From assembly GCA_003164035.1 (NCBI GenBank), contig PLRS01000109.1:1-37878 (forward strand): 37,878 nucleotides of DNA. The letters are read 5' to 3'. Below are positions 1 through 8,553 of this stretch, piece after piece. Position 1 is the first letter of the stretch. Each line of letters opens with the position of its first letter. A program made the translations under genes and the position numbers. Below the pieces are notes generated by a model. That model searched no databases. It had not been told where the DNA came from and saw nothing but the letters and a program-made list of their open reading frames with translations. This DNA is from Bryobacterales bacterium. Its GTDB lineage: Bacteria > Acidobacteriota > Terriglobia > Bryobacterales > Bryobacteraceae.

Positions 1-1276
1 TCATGGCCGCCTGCATGGGCGAGTCTCCGGCCTCGATATAGCGCGTGATGTTCTCGATCATCACGATCGCGTCGTCCACTACAAATCCGGTGGAAATGGT
101 CAGCGCCATCAAGGTGAGATTATTCAGGCTGTAGCCCAACAGGTACATCACCCCGAACGTGCCGATCAGCGATAACGGCACGGCGATGGAAGGGATGACG
201 GTGGCGGCCAGGTTGCGCAGAAACAGGAAAATCACCATCACCACCAGCGCCACCGTCAGCATCAGCTCGAACTGCACGTCGTCCACCGATGCCCGGATGG
301 TATTGGTGCGGTCGGTCAGAATCTGCACCTTCACCGATTGGGGAAGCGTATTGGTGAGCTGCGGCAGGAGCGCCTTGATGCGGTCCACCACGGCGATGAT
401 GTTGGCTCCCGGCTGCCGCTGGATATTCACGATGACGGCCGGAATCCTGTCCATCCACGCGGCCTGCCGGACATTCTCGGCATCGTCGATCACATTGGCC
501 ACGTCGGTCAGCTTGACCGGGGCGCCATTGCGGTAGGCGATCACCAGCGGCGCATAATCGGCGCTCGAGAGCAACTGGTCGTTGGCGCCGATCTGGTAAG
601 ACTGGTGCGCCCCGTCGAAGTTGCCTTTGGCCAGGTTGACGTTGGCGGCGATGATGCCGCTGCGCAGATCCTCCAGGTTGAGGCCGTAGGAAGCCATCAC
701 GGTGGGGTTGGCCTGAATCCGTACGGCCGGCTTCTGGCCGCCGCTGATGCTCACCAGGCCAACCCCCGGCAACTGGGAAATCTTCGGCGTCAGCCGCGTA
801 TCCGCCAGGTCTTCCACCTTCGACAGCGGGATGGCGGTGGAGGTGAGCGCCAGGGTCAGAATCGGCGTATCGGCGGGATTGATCTTGGCGTAAATGGGAG
901 GGGTGGGAAGGTCGGTCGGCAGGTAGGTGCCGGAGGCGTTGATCGATTGCTGCACCTCCTGCTCGGCTACGTCGATACTGAGGCTGAGATTGAACTGAAG
1001 GGTGATGACCGAAGCGCCGTCGGAACTGGTCGACGTCATCTGCTGCAGGCCGGGCACCTGCCCGAACTGCCGTTCCAAGGGCGCGGTCACCGAAGTTGCC
1101 ATCACGTCCGGGCTGGCCCCCGGATAGAAAGTCGTCACCTGGATGGTGGGATAATCCACCTCCGGCAAGGCGGATACCGGCAATTGTGTATACCCGACCG
1201 CCCCGGCGAGCACGATGCCCACCATCAGCAGAGAAGTCGCAACCGGCCGGAGGATGAAAGTCCGCGAGGGACTCAC
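1..1276 (-). CDS. RND-family inner-membrane efflux pump (AcrB/MdtB-like), partial, 3' part outside window
   Basis: This is the N-terminal ~425 residues of a proton-driven resistance-nodulation-division pump that would work in the inner membrane with the adaptor encoded just upstream. I translated it from the minus strand: an N-terminal transmembrane helix, then porter-domain sequence ([29 protein letters not shown]), then the TM2-TM4 region with the typical [12 protein letters not shown] motif near the window edge, whose paired aspartates belong to the proton relay. The start is GTG at 1276, which overlaps the adaptor stop in a GTGA arrangement; a purine-rich GGAGGAAAGGGG lies just upstream. 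The 4-base overlap implies one operon and translational coupling. The [12 protein letters not shown] stretch fits the MdtB/MuxB multidrug subgroup better than the metal-efflux subgroup. The substrate cannot be told. The stop lies left of position 1. Confidence 0.93.
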   Translation of the reverse strand, partial: MSPSRTFILRPVATSLLMVGIVLAGAVGYTQLPVSALPEVDYPTIQVTTFYPGASPDVMATSVTAPLERQFGQVPGLQQMTSTSSDGASVITLQFNLSLSIDVAEQEVQQSINASGTYLPTDLPTPPIYAKINPADTPILTLALTSTAIPLSKVEDLADTRLTPKISQLPGVGLVSISGGQKPAVRIQANPTVMASYGLNLEDLRSGIIAANVNLAKGNFDGAHQSYQIGANDQLLSSADYAPLVIAYRNGAPVKLTDVANVIDDAENVRQAAWMDRIPAVIVNIQRQPGANIIAVVDRIKALLPQLTNTLPQSVKVQILTDRTNTIRASVDDVQFELMLTVALVVMVIFLFLRNLAATVIPSIAVPLSLIGTFGVMYLLGYSLNNLTLMALTISTGFVVDDAIVMIENITRYIEAGDSPMQAAM

Positions 1277-2568
1277 TTCCCCTTTCCTCCCGATTTCCTG
1301 GAGCCCTTCCCGCCTCCCGAGCCGGTGGCCGGGCTCTGGTCTCCCCACTGCGACACTACCTTGGCGCCTTCCACCAGCTTATCCACGCCGGTCATGACCA
1401 CCCCGTCGCCCGCCTCCAGCCCGCTGGTGACCTCGGTCAGGTCGCCCTCCGCCGTTCCGGTATTGATATCCCGAACCGTAACCGTGGAGTCCGGCTTCAA
1501 CAGCCAGACGTAGGTTTCGTTGGTGTTGCGCTGCACCGCCGCGTTATTGATCAGCGTCACGCCGGTTTTTTCCTGCACCAGCATGTGGGCGTTGACGAAC
1601 TGATTGGGAAAAAGCTGGTAGTCGGCGTTATCGAAATTGGCGCGCAACCGCAAGGTGCCGGTGGTCTGGTCGATCTCGTTATCGATGGTGGCCAGGTAGC
1701 CGGCGGCGATCTTGCGCTGATCGGCGCGGTCCCATGCCTCCACCACCAGCTTCTGGCCGGCCCTCCAACGCGACAGCACCGCCGGAAGCTGGTCCTCCGC
1801 CACGGGGAAGATCACGCTGATCGGCTGCAGTTGGGTGATCACAATCATGCCGGTGGTGTCGGCGGCGTGCACGATATTGCCGGGATCCACCAGGCGCAAC
1901 CCCACCTGCCCGCTAAACGGCGCGGTGATGTGGCAATAGACCAGGTTGAGCTTGGCCATGTCGATGGCTCCCTGGTCCGCCTTCACCACGCCTTCCTCTT
2001 GCGTCACCAGAGCCTTCTGCGTGGCAAGCTGCTGTTCCGGTATGGCGTTCTGCTTCAGTAGCGTCTCGTAGCGCGCCTGATCCACCCTGGCGTTATCGAG
2101 CAGCGCCTGGTCGCGTGTCAGGTTGCCCTCGGCCTGTTCGAGCGACACCGCGTAAGGGCGCGGGTCGATTTCGATGAGTGGATCGTCTTTCTTGACGATA
2201 TCGCCCTCTTTGTAGTTCACGCTCATCAACTGGCCGTCGACCCGGCTCTTCACGGTCACGGTGTAGATCGGAGTCACCGATGCCAGCCCGGTCACGTAGA
2301 CGCCGATATTGCCTCGGGTAGCGTGGATCGAAACTACCGGCGGAATGCCGCCCTTCTTGGCGCTGGACGGCCCCGGCTGCCCGGTCCCATTGGCGGCGCC
2401 CGAGCCCCTCGGCCAAAGGTAATACGCCGCAACCCCGGCAACCAACAGCACAATCAGCCACCACACCCAGGCGGAACTCTTCTTCTTGACCTTGGCCGGA
2501 GGGTGCGCCTCCAGCGCTGCCGGACGCGCGACGGTTTCCTGCGTGGACGGACGAGAATACTCGCTCAT
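1273..2568 (-). CDS. RND efflux periplasmic adaptor (membrane fusion protein, MdtA/HlyD type)
   Basis: 431-residue periplasmic adaptor that should link the RND pump encoded next to it to an outer-membrane channel. Visible order: a short cytoplasmic N-terminus, one transmembrane anchor (about residues 32-50, [19 protein letters not shown]), a barrel-sandwich/lipoyl half motif ([18 protein letters not shown]), a helical hairpin (about 140-200), the second lipoyl half ([18 protein letters not shown]), beta-barrel and membrane-proximal domains, and a Gly/Lys/Ser-rich tail. It ends with TGA overlapping the GTG of the pump gene by four bases. No outer-membrane factor gene is present in the window; it may lie downstream to the left or elsewhere. 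The 193 bases upstream (2569-2761) hold no gene and presumably carry the operon promoter, but I saw no convincing -35/-10 pair. Family assignment is secure; the substrate is unknown. Confidence 0.93.
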   Translation of the reverse strand: MSEYSRPSTQETVARPAALEAHPPAKVKKKSSAWVWWLIVLLVAGVAAYYLWPRGSGAANGTGQPGPSSAKKGGIPPVVSIHATRGNIGVYVTGLASVTPIYTVTVKSRVDGQLMSVNYKEGDIVKKDDPLIEIDPRPYAVSLEQAEGNLTRDQALLDNARVDQARYETLLKQNAIPEQQLATQKALVTQEEGVVKADQGAIDMAKLNLVYCHITAPFSGQVGLRLVDPGNIVHAADTTGMIVITQLQPISVIFPVAEDQLPAVLSRWRAGQKLVVEAWDRADQRKIAAGYLATIDNEIDQTTGTLRLRANFDNADYQLFPNQFVNAHMLVQEKTGVTLINNAAVQRNTNETYVWLLKPDSTVTVRDINTGTAEGDLTEVTSGLEAGDGVVMTGVDKLVEGAKVVSQWGDQSPATGSGGGKGSRKSGGKGK

Positions 2569-2761
2569 GATTTCTTTTCAATTACTCCCGGCCAACCCTG
2601 CCCCGTTCAACACACACGGATGGCGCGAGAGCTTCGATGAGGTTCATTCTATCCAAATGGGCGACGCGGAGCGCGCTGCCGTTACGCTGCAGTTCACAAA
2701 CATTTCGAGCTATTCATTAAAGGCTCGGAAGGGCTATTGCAATTTAATCCAAAGCGGCCCC

Positions 2762-5053
2762 TCACTGCAGCGTATAGCTGGCGCTGGTGGGTGACGGGTG
2801 CTCGATCACCAGGGTAACATTGCTCCGCTTCAATGCGGTCAGGCGATCGGCGGGAAGCGGCGTGTTCTGCTCGATTTCGAGGCGCGTGCCGGTAAGCCGT
2901 ACCCGCCTGCGCCAGCCCTTGCCGGTAAACTCCAGCCCGTCGCCGTCGATCTTGACCTCGACCGCGCCCGCGCCGGCAAACGCGCCCGCGAGCGGCAGGA
3001 AATTCTCGTCGTTGTCCTTGCTCGAGAATTCCATCCAGCGGCCACCGTCGGCGCTGGAAAAGATGGCGCGCGCCTTTTGCGATTCGAGGATCCATTCGGG
3101 GCTCCCGTCGGAATCGAGGTCGGCGGTCCAGGCGACGGTACGGCCGCGTGGAATCAGCAGCGCCCGCAGGGTGAGCTCCGCCGTTCCCGCCCCGGCCGCG
3201 GCCAGCCGCCACTCCCGCAATCCGGCGCCGTCCGCTTCGCCGAACACGCGCAAGGAAATGTGCCTCTCGGCGGTCGCGCCGATGCTGATTTCAGTCGACG
3301 CCGGAAGGAACTCTAGCCGGTCGCCCGCCGCCGTCAGGCGAAAGGTCTGAATGGCCGGCCAGTTGTTGCGAACCACGATATCCAGGTCCGTACCCGCCCG
3401 CGGTTCCACCGGCACTACCGGCGGGTCGGTCTCGAGACGGCCGTTGGGTCCGAAATGCAGATCGACGGCCTGCGCCGCGCGCAGCGAAACCGGCCGGAAC
3501 AGTTGCAGCCGCGCCCGGCCCAGCAGCAACCCATCGGCTTCGAGGCCCAGGCTGGCGAAATCGCCGTGCGCCGCGTCGGCGGGCACCGTCACCCGGTAAT
3601 GGATTTCCGGCAACTCGGTGGCCGCGCCCGGGTGCGGCTCCCGCGTGGCCTGGTAGCCGTCGGGGAGGCGCAAACGCGAACGCGACGCCAGCTCGGGCGA
3701 AGTGTAACTGGTGGCCACCGGGTTGGCCTGCCCGATCACCAGACGATGGAGGTCGTCGAAGAACGCCGCGGTTTCCGGCGCCTCGATCGCCAGGCCTACC
3801 CGTACCCGATAGTCGGGCGCGCGGCCGGCGGGTATGGTGAGCGGCACCCGCTGAGTTTTCTCGTCCCAATCGAAGTCGACCTCGTTACCCCCCGCCAGGT
3901 AGGGACCCACCGGCTCCCGGTCCAGTTGCAGCAGGGCCTGGCCGGCGACCGGCGCCGCGAACTCCATCGCCAGTATCCCGTTCTCGTATTCCACCGCAAG
4001 CAATTCCGCGGTGGCGTAGACGATGCGCGCGTTGGGAGAAAAATTGGAGCACTCGCGGCACAGGCCGCTACCAGCCAGCGAGACGCTCACCGGCAGCCAG
4101 AGAGACTCACCGGGCGGCACGGTCACCCGCGGGATGGTGAGCGCGTGTTTCCCCGCCGGGTCCCACGCCCGCAGATCGTCGTGAAAGGCGTCCAGCCCCG
4201 GATTGGTCGCAATCACCGCCGAAGCGCCCGGCGAGGATAACTGCGCGGCGGCCAGCGGATCGGCCGGCTTACCGGTAGCCAGCCGTGGCGGCGCCGCCGG
4301 GTCGAGCTGCGCCAATAGCGGCGCCCAGTTTCGCAGCAGGGCGGCATCGCGCTCGATTCCGCGCACCGCCGGCGTCTCGCTGCCCTCCAGATTCACCGCA
4401 CCCGGACGCAGCACCGCGCCGGGCTCCGGCCCCCATCCGGCCGGATACAAGCCTTCCTCCACGTCCCGCCACAGCACCACCCCCCGCGCGGTCGCCAGAG
4501 CCGCCCGCGACCGGGTGAAGGCGTTCGGGTCCATCGCCGATAGTGTTGTGACCGGCGCCGGAGGGGCCGCGCCGCCGAGCCCCAATTCGGCGCCTTCCAG
4601 AAAGACGATCGGGCCGCTGTGCGCCGCCATCTGCAGTTCGAGCAGTTCCCTCAACCGCTTGATCCACTCCCGGCGTGCCGCGGCCGAGGCGTTGACCGGC
4701 GCGCCGCCGCGCGGCCAGTCCGGCACCGTGCCGAGCGGCCGGACCCACGCTTCCAGGCCCAAACGATGCAGCAGCCGGAGCAGCCCTGCCAGGTCGCGGC
4801 GCGGGCTGGTCCGCCCGGCGAAATCGTAGTCGCCCGCCGCCACCTCGTGCCAGTTCCAGGGCACCGGGAATTCCACCATGCGCACGCCCGCATTTTTCAG
4901 CCACACCAGCTCGCGCTCCCAGTGCGCCCGCGGACAGAGATAATAAGGAAACTCGACGGCCAGGGCGCATGGAGGCGCCGGCGGATTCCGCGCCGGGGTC
5001 GAGAATGGCGCCCCCAGCGCCGCCAACACCGCCGCCAGAAACAGCCGCCGCAT
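2762..5053 (-). CDS. exported GH35-like (beta-galactosidase-superfamily) protein with degenerate catalytic motif
   Basis: 763-residue exported protein. I chose the ATG at 5053 because it gives a clean signal peptide (MRRLFLAAVLAALGAPFSTPA) and forms a TGATG junction with the stop of the upstream ATPase gene, a 1-base overlap that suggests coupling. Residues about 30-170 look like the start of a GH35/GH42-type TIM barrel: an EFPYYL strand, ERELVWLKNAGVRMVEFPVPWNWHE (shown as two adjoining motifs, ERELVWLKNAG and VRMVEFPVPWNWHE), then GPIVFLEGAELG where GH35 enzymes carry GPI-x(4)-ENEYG. The Asn before the acid/base Glu is not conserved, so catalysis is uncertain. The rest is mostly beta-sandwich-like, with DLDSDGSPEWILES near the C-terminus. 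It could be a non-catalytic carbohydrate-binding relative or a new glycosidase group. The family call is by motif resemblance only. Confidence 0.6.
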   Translation of the reverse strand: MRRLFLAAVLAALGAPFSTPARNPPAPPCALAVEFPYYLCPRAHWERELVWLKNAGVRMVEFPVPWNWHEVAAGDYDFAGRTSPRRDLAGLLRLLHRLGLEAWVRPLGTVPDWPRGGAPVNASAAARREWIKRLRELLELQMAAHSGPIVFLEGAELGLGGAAPPAPVTTLSAMDPNAFTRSRAALATARGVVLWRDVEEGLYPAGWGPEPGAVLRPGAVNLEGSETPAVRGIERDAALLRNWAPLLAQLDPAAPPRLATGKPADPLAAAQLSSPGASAVIATNPGLDAFHDDLRAWDPAGKHALTIPRVTVPPGESLWLPVSVSLAGSGLCRECSNFSPNARIVYATAELLAVEYENGILAMEFAAPVAGQALLQLDREPVGPYLAGGNEVDFDWDEKTQRVPLTIPAGRAPDYRVRVGLAIEAPETAAFFDDLHRLVIGQANPVATSYTSPELASRSRLRLPDGYQATREPHPGAATELPEIHYRVTVPADAAHGDFASLGLEADGLLLGRARLQLFRPVSLRAAQAVDLHFGPNGRLETDPPVVPVEPRAGTDLDIVVRNNWPAIQTFRLTAAGDRLEFLPASTEISIGATAERHISLRVFGEADGAGLREWRLAAAGAGTAELTLRALLIPRGRTVAWTADLDSDGSPEWILESQKARAIFSSADGGRWMEFSSKDNDENFLPLAGAFAGAGAVEVKIDGDGLEFTGKGWRRRVRLTGTRLEIEQNTPLPADRLTALKRSNVTLVIEHPSPTSASYTLQ

Positions 5054-5829
5054 CAGAACGTCTTCGCCTTTCGCAGCCGGTAATCTTCCACCAGCGGCAT
5101 GCGGATTACGGTGCACATTTCAAACAGACGCGACCGCGCGCGCGCGCCGATGCGGTCGCCGAGTGTGGTGCGATACTCGGTCCCCAACGCGGTCTTCTGC
5201 ATGGCGCCCGCGCCCGCCTGCGGATCGGGCAGGTTGGTGGTGGCAATCAGCGGTTTGCGATGATTGCAGCGATGGGTAATGATGGCGGTGATGGTGTCCT
5301 CCACCCAGTCCGTCACCCGATGCGCCCCCAGGTCGTCCAGCAGCAGCACTTCCGCGTCCAGAGCCGTGCGGTACGCCTCCTTATTAGCCGAGTTGGAGCT
5401 TGCGTCGTAGCCCGAGCGAATCTGGTCCAGCAGCCCCTGGTAATCGCAGAACAGGCCTTGGTGGCCCTTTTCCAATATCTTGCGCAGCACCGACACCGCC
5501 AGGTGCGTTTTGCCGCTGCCCGGCTCGCCGATAAACAGCAGCCCGGGACGCGACTGGTTGGGAAACTCCCGCACGAAATTGGAGGCCGCCAGCAGCGAGG
5601 TTTGCAGCTCGCGCCGCGCCATGGGGTTGTCGGGCCCGGGCAACACGAAGGTGTCGAACGAGACGCTGCGATAGAGGGGTGGAATCTGCGCCCGGTCTTC
5701 CAGCTTTTCCGCTCTACCCTCCGCGAAACACTCGCATCGTTCGGCGCCCGATACGCCGCCGCGCTCCGTCACGATCCAACCGGCGCCGCCGCACTTGGGA
5801 CAAACCGCTTCGCCCGCCATCGCTTTCAT
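5053..5829 (-). CDS. DnaC/DnaI-like ATP-binding protein (putative helicase loader)
   Basis: 258-residue AAA+ ATPase of the DnaC/DnaI/IstB group. An N-terminal zinc-binding segment (CPKCGG ... RCECF, residues 10-34) is followed by Walker A GEPGSGKT (101-108), Walker B LLLDD (152-156), a sensor-1 IATTNLPD and a C-terminal GARARSRLFEM that supplies the likely arginine finger. The zinc region plus AAA+ layout is that of DnaI/DnaC loaders, which deliver the replicative helicase; no transposase is adjacent, so IstB is less likely. The frame is open further upstream, but that extension is translated palindromic repeat, so it was rejected. ATG at 5829 and ATG at 5820 are both possible; a perfect TATAAT (plus-strand 5828-5833) overlaps the first and sits 7 bases before the second, which would make 5820 a leaderless start. 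The stop overlaps the next gene by one base. Confidence 0.85.
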   Translation of the reverse strand: MKAMAGEAVCPKCGGAGWIVTERGGVSGAERCECFAEGRAEKLEDRAQIPPLYRSVSFDTFVLPGPDNPMARRELQTSLLAASNFVREFPNQSRPGLLFIGEPGSGKTHLAVSVLRKILEKGHQGLFCDYQGLLDQIRSGYDASSNSANKEAYRTALDAEVLLLDDLGAHRVTDWVEDTITAIITHRCNHRKPLIATTNLPDPQAGAGAMQKTALGTEYRTTLGDRIGARARSRLFEMCTVIRMPLVEDYRLRKAKTF

Positions 5830-5857
5830 TATAGGAGCTTCGCCCTTCCCCCATCCC

Positions 5858-5977
5858 GGCAACCGCTCCTTAGCGGTCGCGGCTCGGTAGTCGACTGCAA
5901 ACACGCGGTGCCCGTTACCGAGCCGCGACCGCCAGGGAGCGGTTGCCACGCCAAACCGCGAAATCCCCAGATCAAAC
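5858..5977. repeat. R1 palindromic intergenic repeat, copy A
   Basis: Near-perfect inverted repeat: GGCAACCGCTCC at 5858 pairs with GGGAGCGGTTGCC ending at 5947, and inner arms GCGGTCGCGGCTCGGTA and TACCGAGCCGCGACCGC enclose a ~25-base asymmetric spacer. A flank to about 5977 (AAACCGCGAAATCCCCAGATC) is also shared, in reverse orientation, with copy D at 36617-36768. It lies between the amidohydrolase stop and the ATPase start. No protein product is expected; open frames through it are artefacts. Confidence 0.85.
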
Positions 5978-6003
5978 TCCATGAGCTTCGCCGCGCCCCG
6001 AAT

Positions 6004-6693
6004 TCAAATCCCGTAAAACCGCTCCGCCGCTCCTCCCAGCAGCCACTCGCGCGTTTCCATCGATTGCGGGCCGATGGCTTGGGTGAAGGCGGCCAGGGCT
6101 TGCTTCCAGACGTTATCCGGCAGGGTGCGCGGCCAATCGCTGCCGAACATGACCCGCTCGCGGCCGAACGCCGCCAGCGCATGTTGCACCCACGGACGAA
6201 AGCGGGCCGCGCTCCACGGCTTCGGTCCGTGCGTGATCAGGCCGCTTGCTTTGACTGCGAATCGCGGGTTGCGCGCGGCCTCTTCGATGGCGCGCTCCCA
6301 ATCCGGGCACTCCTCCGGCAGGCCAAGATGGACGATCGCGACGCGCAGAGAGGGCACCTTTTGTCCCAGCTCGATGGCCGCGGGCAAGTCCTCCAACTCC
6401 ACCGGCAGCCCCCACTCCGCCATCTGTTCGAAGACGCTCACCGGCCAGTCCGGCATCGCCACCGCCCCGCGCAACTTCGAGTGTGCGCGCCAGGCCCGAA
6501 TTTCTTCCCACCCGCCCCACGCGACCACGCCGCGGATGAAGTCGTAGCGCGTGGCCGCTTCGAGCAGTTGCGCCGTATCCCGCCCGCTGAAGGCCACCGC
6601 GATGGAGCCGTCGAAGCGGTTGCGCTTTAGAATCGCCTCAAGATGCTCCGGCGTATGTTCGGGGGTGAAGTGCTGATGAGCGTCCAGCCGCAA
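6004..6693 (-). CDS. amidohydrolase-family TIM-barrel hydrolase (Amidohydro_2, COG3618-like)
   Basis: 229-residue metal-dependent hydrolase related to lactonases such as L-fuconolactonase and 2-pyrone-4,6-dicarboxylate lactonase. The N-terminal DAHQHF supplies the H-x-H metal motif (residues 6 and 8). Later signatures are a VAIVHLGLP strand with a candidate His ligand, FAVKASGL, and the C-terminal MFGSDWPRT with the conserved catalytic Asp. It is somewhat shorter than the usual 270-290 residues. The start is TTG at 6693, immediately after the TGA of the upstream gene (TGATTG, no spacer), so translation is probably coupled. No ATG gives the H-x-H motif, which supports TTG. The substrate cannot be inferred from the sequence; a sugar lactone is the family precedent. 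Confidence 0.85.
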   Translation of the reverse strand: MRLDAHQHFTPEHTPEHLEAILKRNRFDGSIAVAFSGRDTAQLLEAATRYDFIRGVVAWGGWEEIRAWRAHSKLRGAVAMPDWPVSVFEQMAEWGLPVELEDLPAAIELGQKVPSLRVAIVHLGLPEECPDWERAIEEAARNPRFAVKASGLITHGPKPWSAARFRPWVQHALAAFGRERVMFGSDWPRTLPDNVWKQALAAFTQAIGPQSMETREWLLGGAAERFYGI

Positions 6694-8496
6694 TCAGAAA
6701 GTGAAGGCCAGGCCGCCGCGGAAACTGCGCGGATTGTCCACCAGCAGCACGTGCTGTCCGCCGCTCATCATGAGGGGCAGATAGCCTTGCGCCAGCAGGT
6801 TGCGGAGGTCCGCAATGGCCTCGACGCGCCCATGGAAGCCGGGTAGCGGTTGGCGAATTTCCACGTTGAAGCCCGGCAGAGTGCGGTACGCCAGCATGCT
6901 ATACAGGTTGCCGGCCATCACCCAACGCTCGTCGCCGCTCCATTGATAGCTGGCGATCAGGCGCGTGCCGGCACGCGGCAGGATCGCCGCGAGGCGTGCC
7001 GTGGCGGCGTGGCGCCGGCCGCTGCGAATCATGGATCGGAGCTCATCCGGGTCGTTGCTGTCGAGCGCGCGATTAGCCGCCGTGAGCCCGCCGTCGGCGC
7101 CGTAAATAGCCGTGGCGCTCAAATGGCCGCCCAGGTCCTGGGTGGCAGCCAGGTCGTAACCGCTGATGGCAAAATTGCCGGCATTGAGTACGGAGTTGTT
7201 GGTGAACAACTCCGGCAGCACATCGGCCTGGCCGCTGAACGCGCCCGACGGATCCACCATGCTAATGGCGGCATCGCTCACTACCTGCCGGTACGCCGAA
7301 GCGCGAATCCGGCGCGAGCCCATGCGCCGCCGGTAGGCGACCTCGTATTCTTCGCCGCGCTGCACCCTGGCGTGGCCGTTCACCTCCGATAGGCGCGGGA
7401 ACATGGCGAGCGAATCGATGTCGCGTTCCAGGTCGGCCGATCCGATCGATGCCGTGTCCGCCTCCCCGCGGCCGTCGAGCGGCGGCGCGGCGTTGCCGGA
7501 GCTGAACGCTGCCTCGAAATCGGAATTGTGGTCGATGGCGTAGCGGATTTGCACGTAGGGGCTGTAATAAGTGGCGTTGCCGAGGAAAGAAATCGAATCG
7601 ACGCCGCTGCCGTAGGCCAGCGTTACCGCGTCGGTAATCGCGATGCTGTCGTGAATCTGGCCGGAAACGGTTCGCAGCATCGGCACCGACGATTCCGGAA
7701 CCGCGGTGGTGCGGCCCGGTATGTACAACTCCCGCAGCGTCAGCGTCACCTCCGGCTGCCCGCCGCCCAGCTCGCGGCTGTAGCTGGCCCGCAGCGCAGT
7801 GGCCGGAATGCCGGTCTGCGAGCCGTATCCGAGGTTGCCGCTCACCTGAATGGAACTGGTTTCGCTCAATATGGTGGAAAGCGCGAAGGCGGTGCCGAGG
7901 TCGGCCTGGTCGCCTACGCCGGCCAGCAGACCGCTGTCGCCGGCCGAAAGCCGGACCACGCCCCGCGTTTCGGAGACGACTTCAGCGGTGGAACGGGGCG
8001 ATTGCGAAGGCGCCGGACTGTCGGTGAATCGCGTAATGGGACGGGCATCGGAGGCGGTACGCAGCACCCATTTCCAGTCTTCACTCATCACGTTGCCGTT
8101 TTCGAGCGGCGGATAAGCCAATTGAATCGAGCTGAAGACCGTGCTCAAGCTGACGTTAAGCAGGCTGCGCATACCCGGCTGAACCAGCAGATTGCGCCGC
8201 ACGGCGGGCTCGAAAGTAGCCAGGGTGACGCGCACCGAGTACAGCGCCGGCGCCAGACCGGTCAGCTCAAAACGCCCATATTCGTTGGTCCGCACTCGTC
8301 CGATAGGACGCTGCTGCGGATTCAGAAGGGTGACGCTGGCGCCCATTTGCGGGATCCCGTACGTATCCCGCACCACGCCCGCAATCGTACCTGAGAAATC
8401 GATCAGATCGTCCGCACGGGAAACCAGAGCGAACGGCGCACAAACCAACCCTGCCAGGAGGATCGTAACCGGTTTGTGCGATCTCAAATTCAGCAC
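6694..8496 (-). CDS. exported protein with N-terminal carboxypeptidase-regulatory-like domain, probable outer-membrane beta-barrel
   Basis: 600-residue protein. After a signal peptide (about 1-28, ending SRADD), residues 33-110 form a carboxypeptidase-regulatory-like beta-sandwich: GTIAGVVRDTYGIPQMGASV, then RVRTNEYGRFELTGLAPALY. The remainder is rich in alternating hydrophobic/polar stretches and ends in Phe (GGLAFTF), as outer-membrane barrels do. Acidobacteria have many large TonB-dependent relatives with this N-terminus; this one is much shorter than the usual ~1000 residues and I see no plug domain, so it may be a plug-less barrel. GTG at 8496 is the start used; no strong Shine-Dalgarno sequence is seen. 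It is preceded by a terminator-like hairpin (8509-8548) and followed without a gap by the amidohydrolase gene. Ligand unknown. Confidence 0.75.
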   Translation of the reverse strand: MLNLRSHKPVTILLAGLVCAPFALVSRADDLIDFSGTIAGVVRDTYGIPQMGASVTLLNPQQRPIGRVRTNEYGRFELTGLAPALYSVRVTLATFEPAVRRNLLVQPGMRSLLNVSLSTVFSSIQLAYPPLENGNVMSEDWKWVLRTASDARPITRFTDSPAPSQSPRSTAEVVSETRGVVRLSAGDSGLLAGVGDQADLGTAFALSTILSETSSIQVSGNLGYGSQTGIPATALRASYSRELGGGQPEVTLTLRELYIPGRTTAVPESSVPMLRTVSGQIHDSIAITDAVTLAYGSGVDSISFLGNATYYSPYVQIRYAIDHNSDFEAAFSSGNAAPPLDGRGEADTASIGSADLERDIDSLAMFPRLSEVNGHARVQRGEEYEVAYRRRMGSRRIRASAYRQVVSDAAISMVDPSGAFSGQADVLPELFTNNSVLNAGNFAISGYDLAATQDLGGHLSATAIYGADGGLTAANRALDSNDPDELRSMIRSGRRHAATARLAAILPRAGTRLIASYQWSGDERWVMAGNLYSMLAYRTLPGFNVEIRQPLPGFHGRVEAIADLRNLLAQGYLPLMMSGGQHVLLVDNPRSFRGGLAFTF

Positions 8497-8508
8497 AATC
8501 TCAACTTC

Positions 8509-8548
8509 AAAAAACCCACCGTTGGGTCAGGAGATCTCCCGACCCAAC
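8509..8548 (-). terminator. terminator-like structure with two mutually exclusive hairpins
   Basis: Read on the minus strand just after the GWxTD gene stop, a stem of GTTGGGTC with GACCCAAC (plus 8521-8528 and 8541-8548) encloses a self-complementary GGAGATCTCC loop. The same right arm can instead fold as ACCCA-ACGG-TGGGT directly followed by six T (plus 8509-8527), which is a small intrinsic terminator. The two folds compete for the same bases. It may separate the GWxTD transcript from the downstream genes. Confidence 0.55.
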
Positions 8549-8553
8549 CATCC

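Noticed and set aside
338-1513. 391-residue open frame on the plus strand
   Set aside because: Antisense to the RND pump and adaptor; His/Gly/Arg-rich composition typical of high-GC shadow frames.
2569-2761. promoter TTGCAA-N17-TAATGA ahead of the efflux operon
   Set aside because: The -10 matches at only two positions; not strong enough to annotate.
5053-5829. IstB transposition helper of an IS21-type element
   Set aside because: No transposase or terminal repeats nearby, and the N-terminal zinc motif fits DnaC/DnaI loaders better.
5830-5982. N-terminal extension of the DnaC-like protein to 5982
   Set aside because: It translates R1 copy A (SRLGNGHRVFAVDYRAAT-like sequence) that recurs in unrelated places; the real start is 5829 or 5820.
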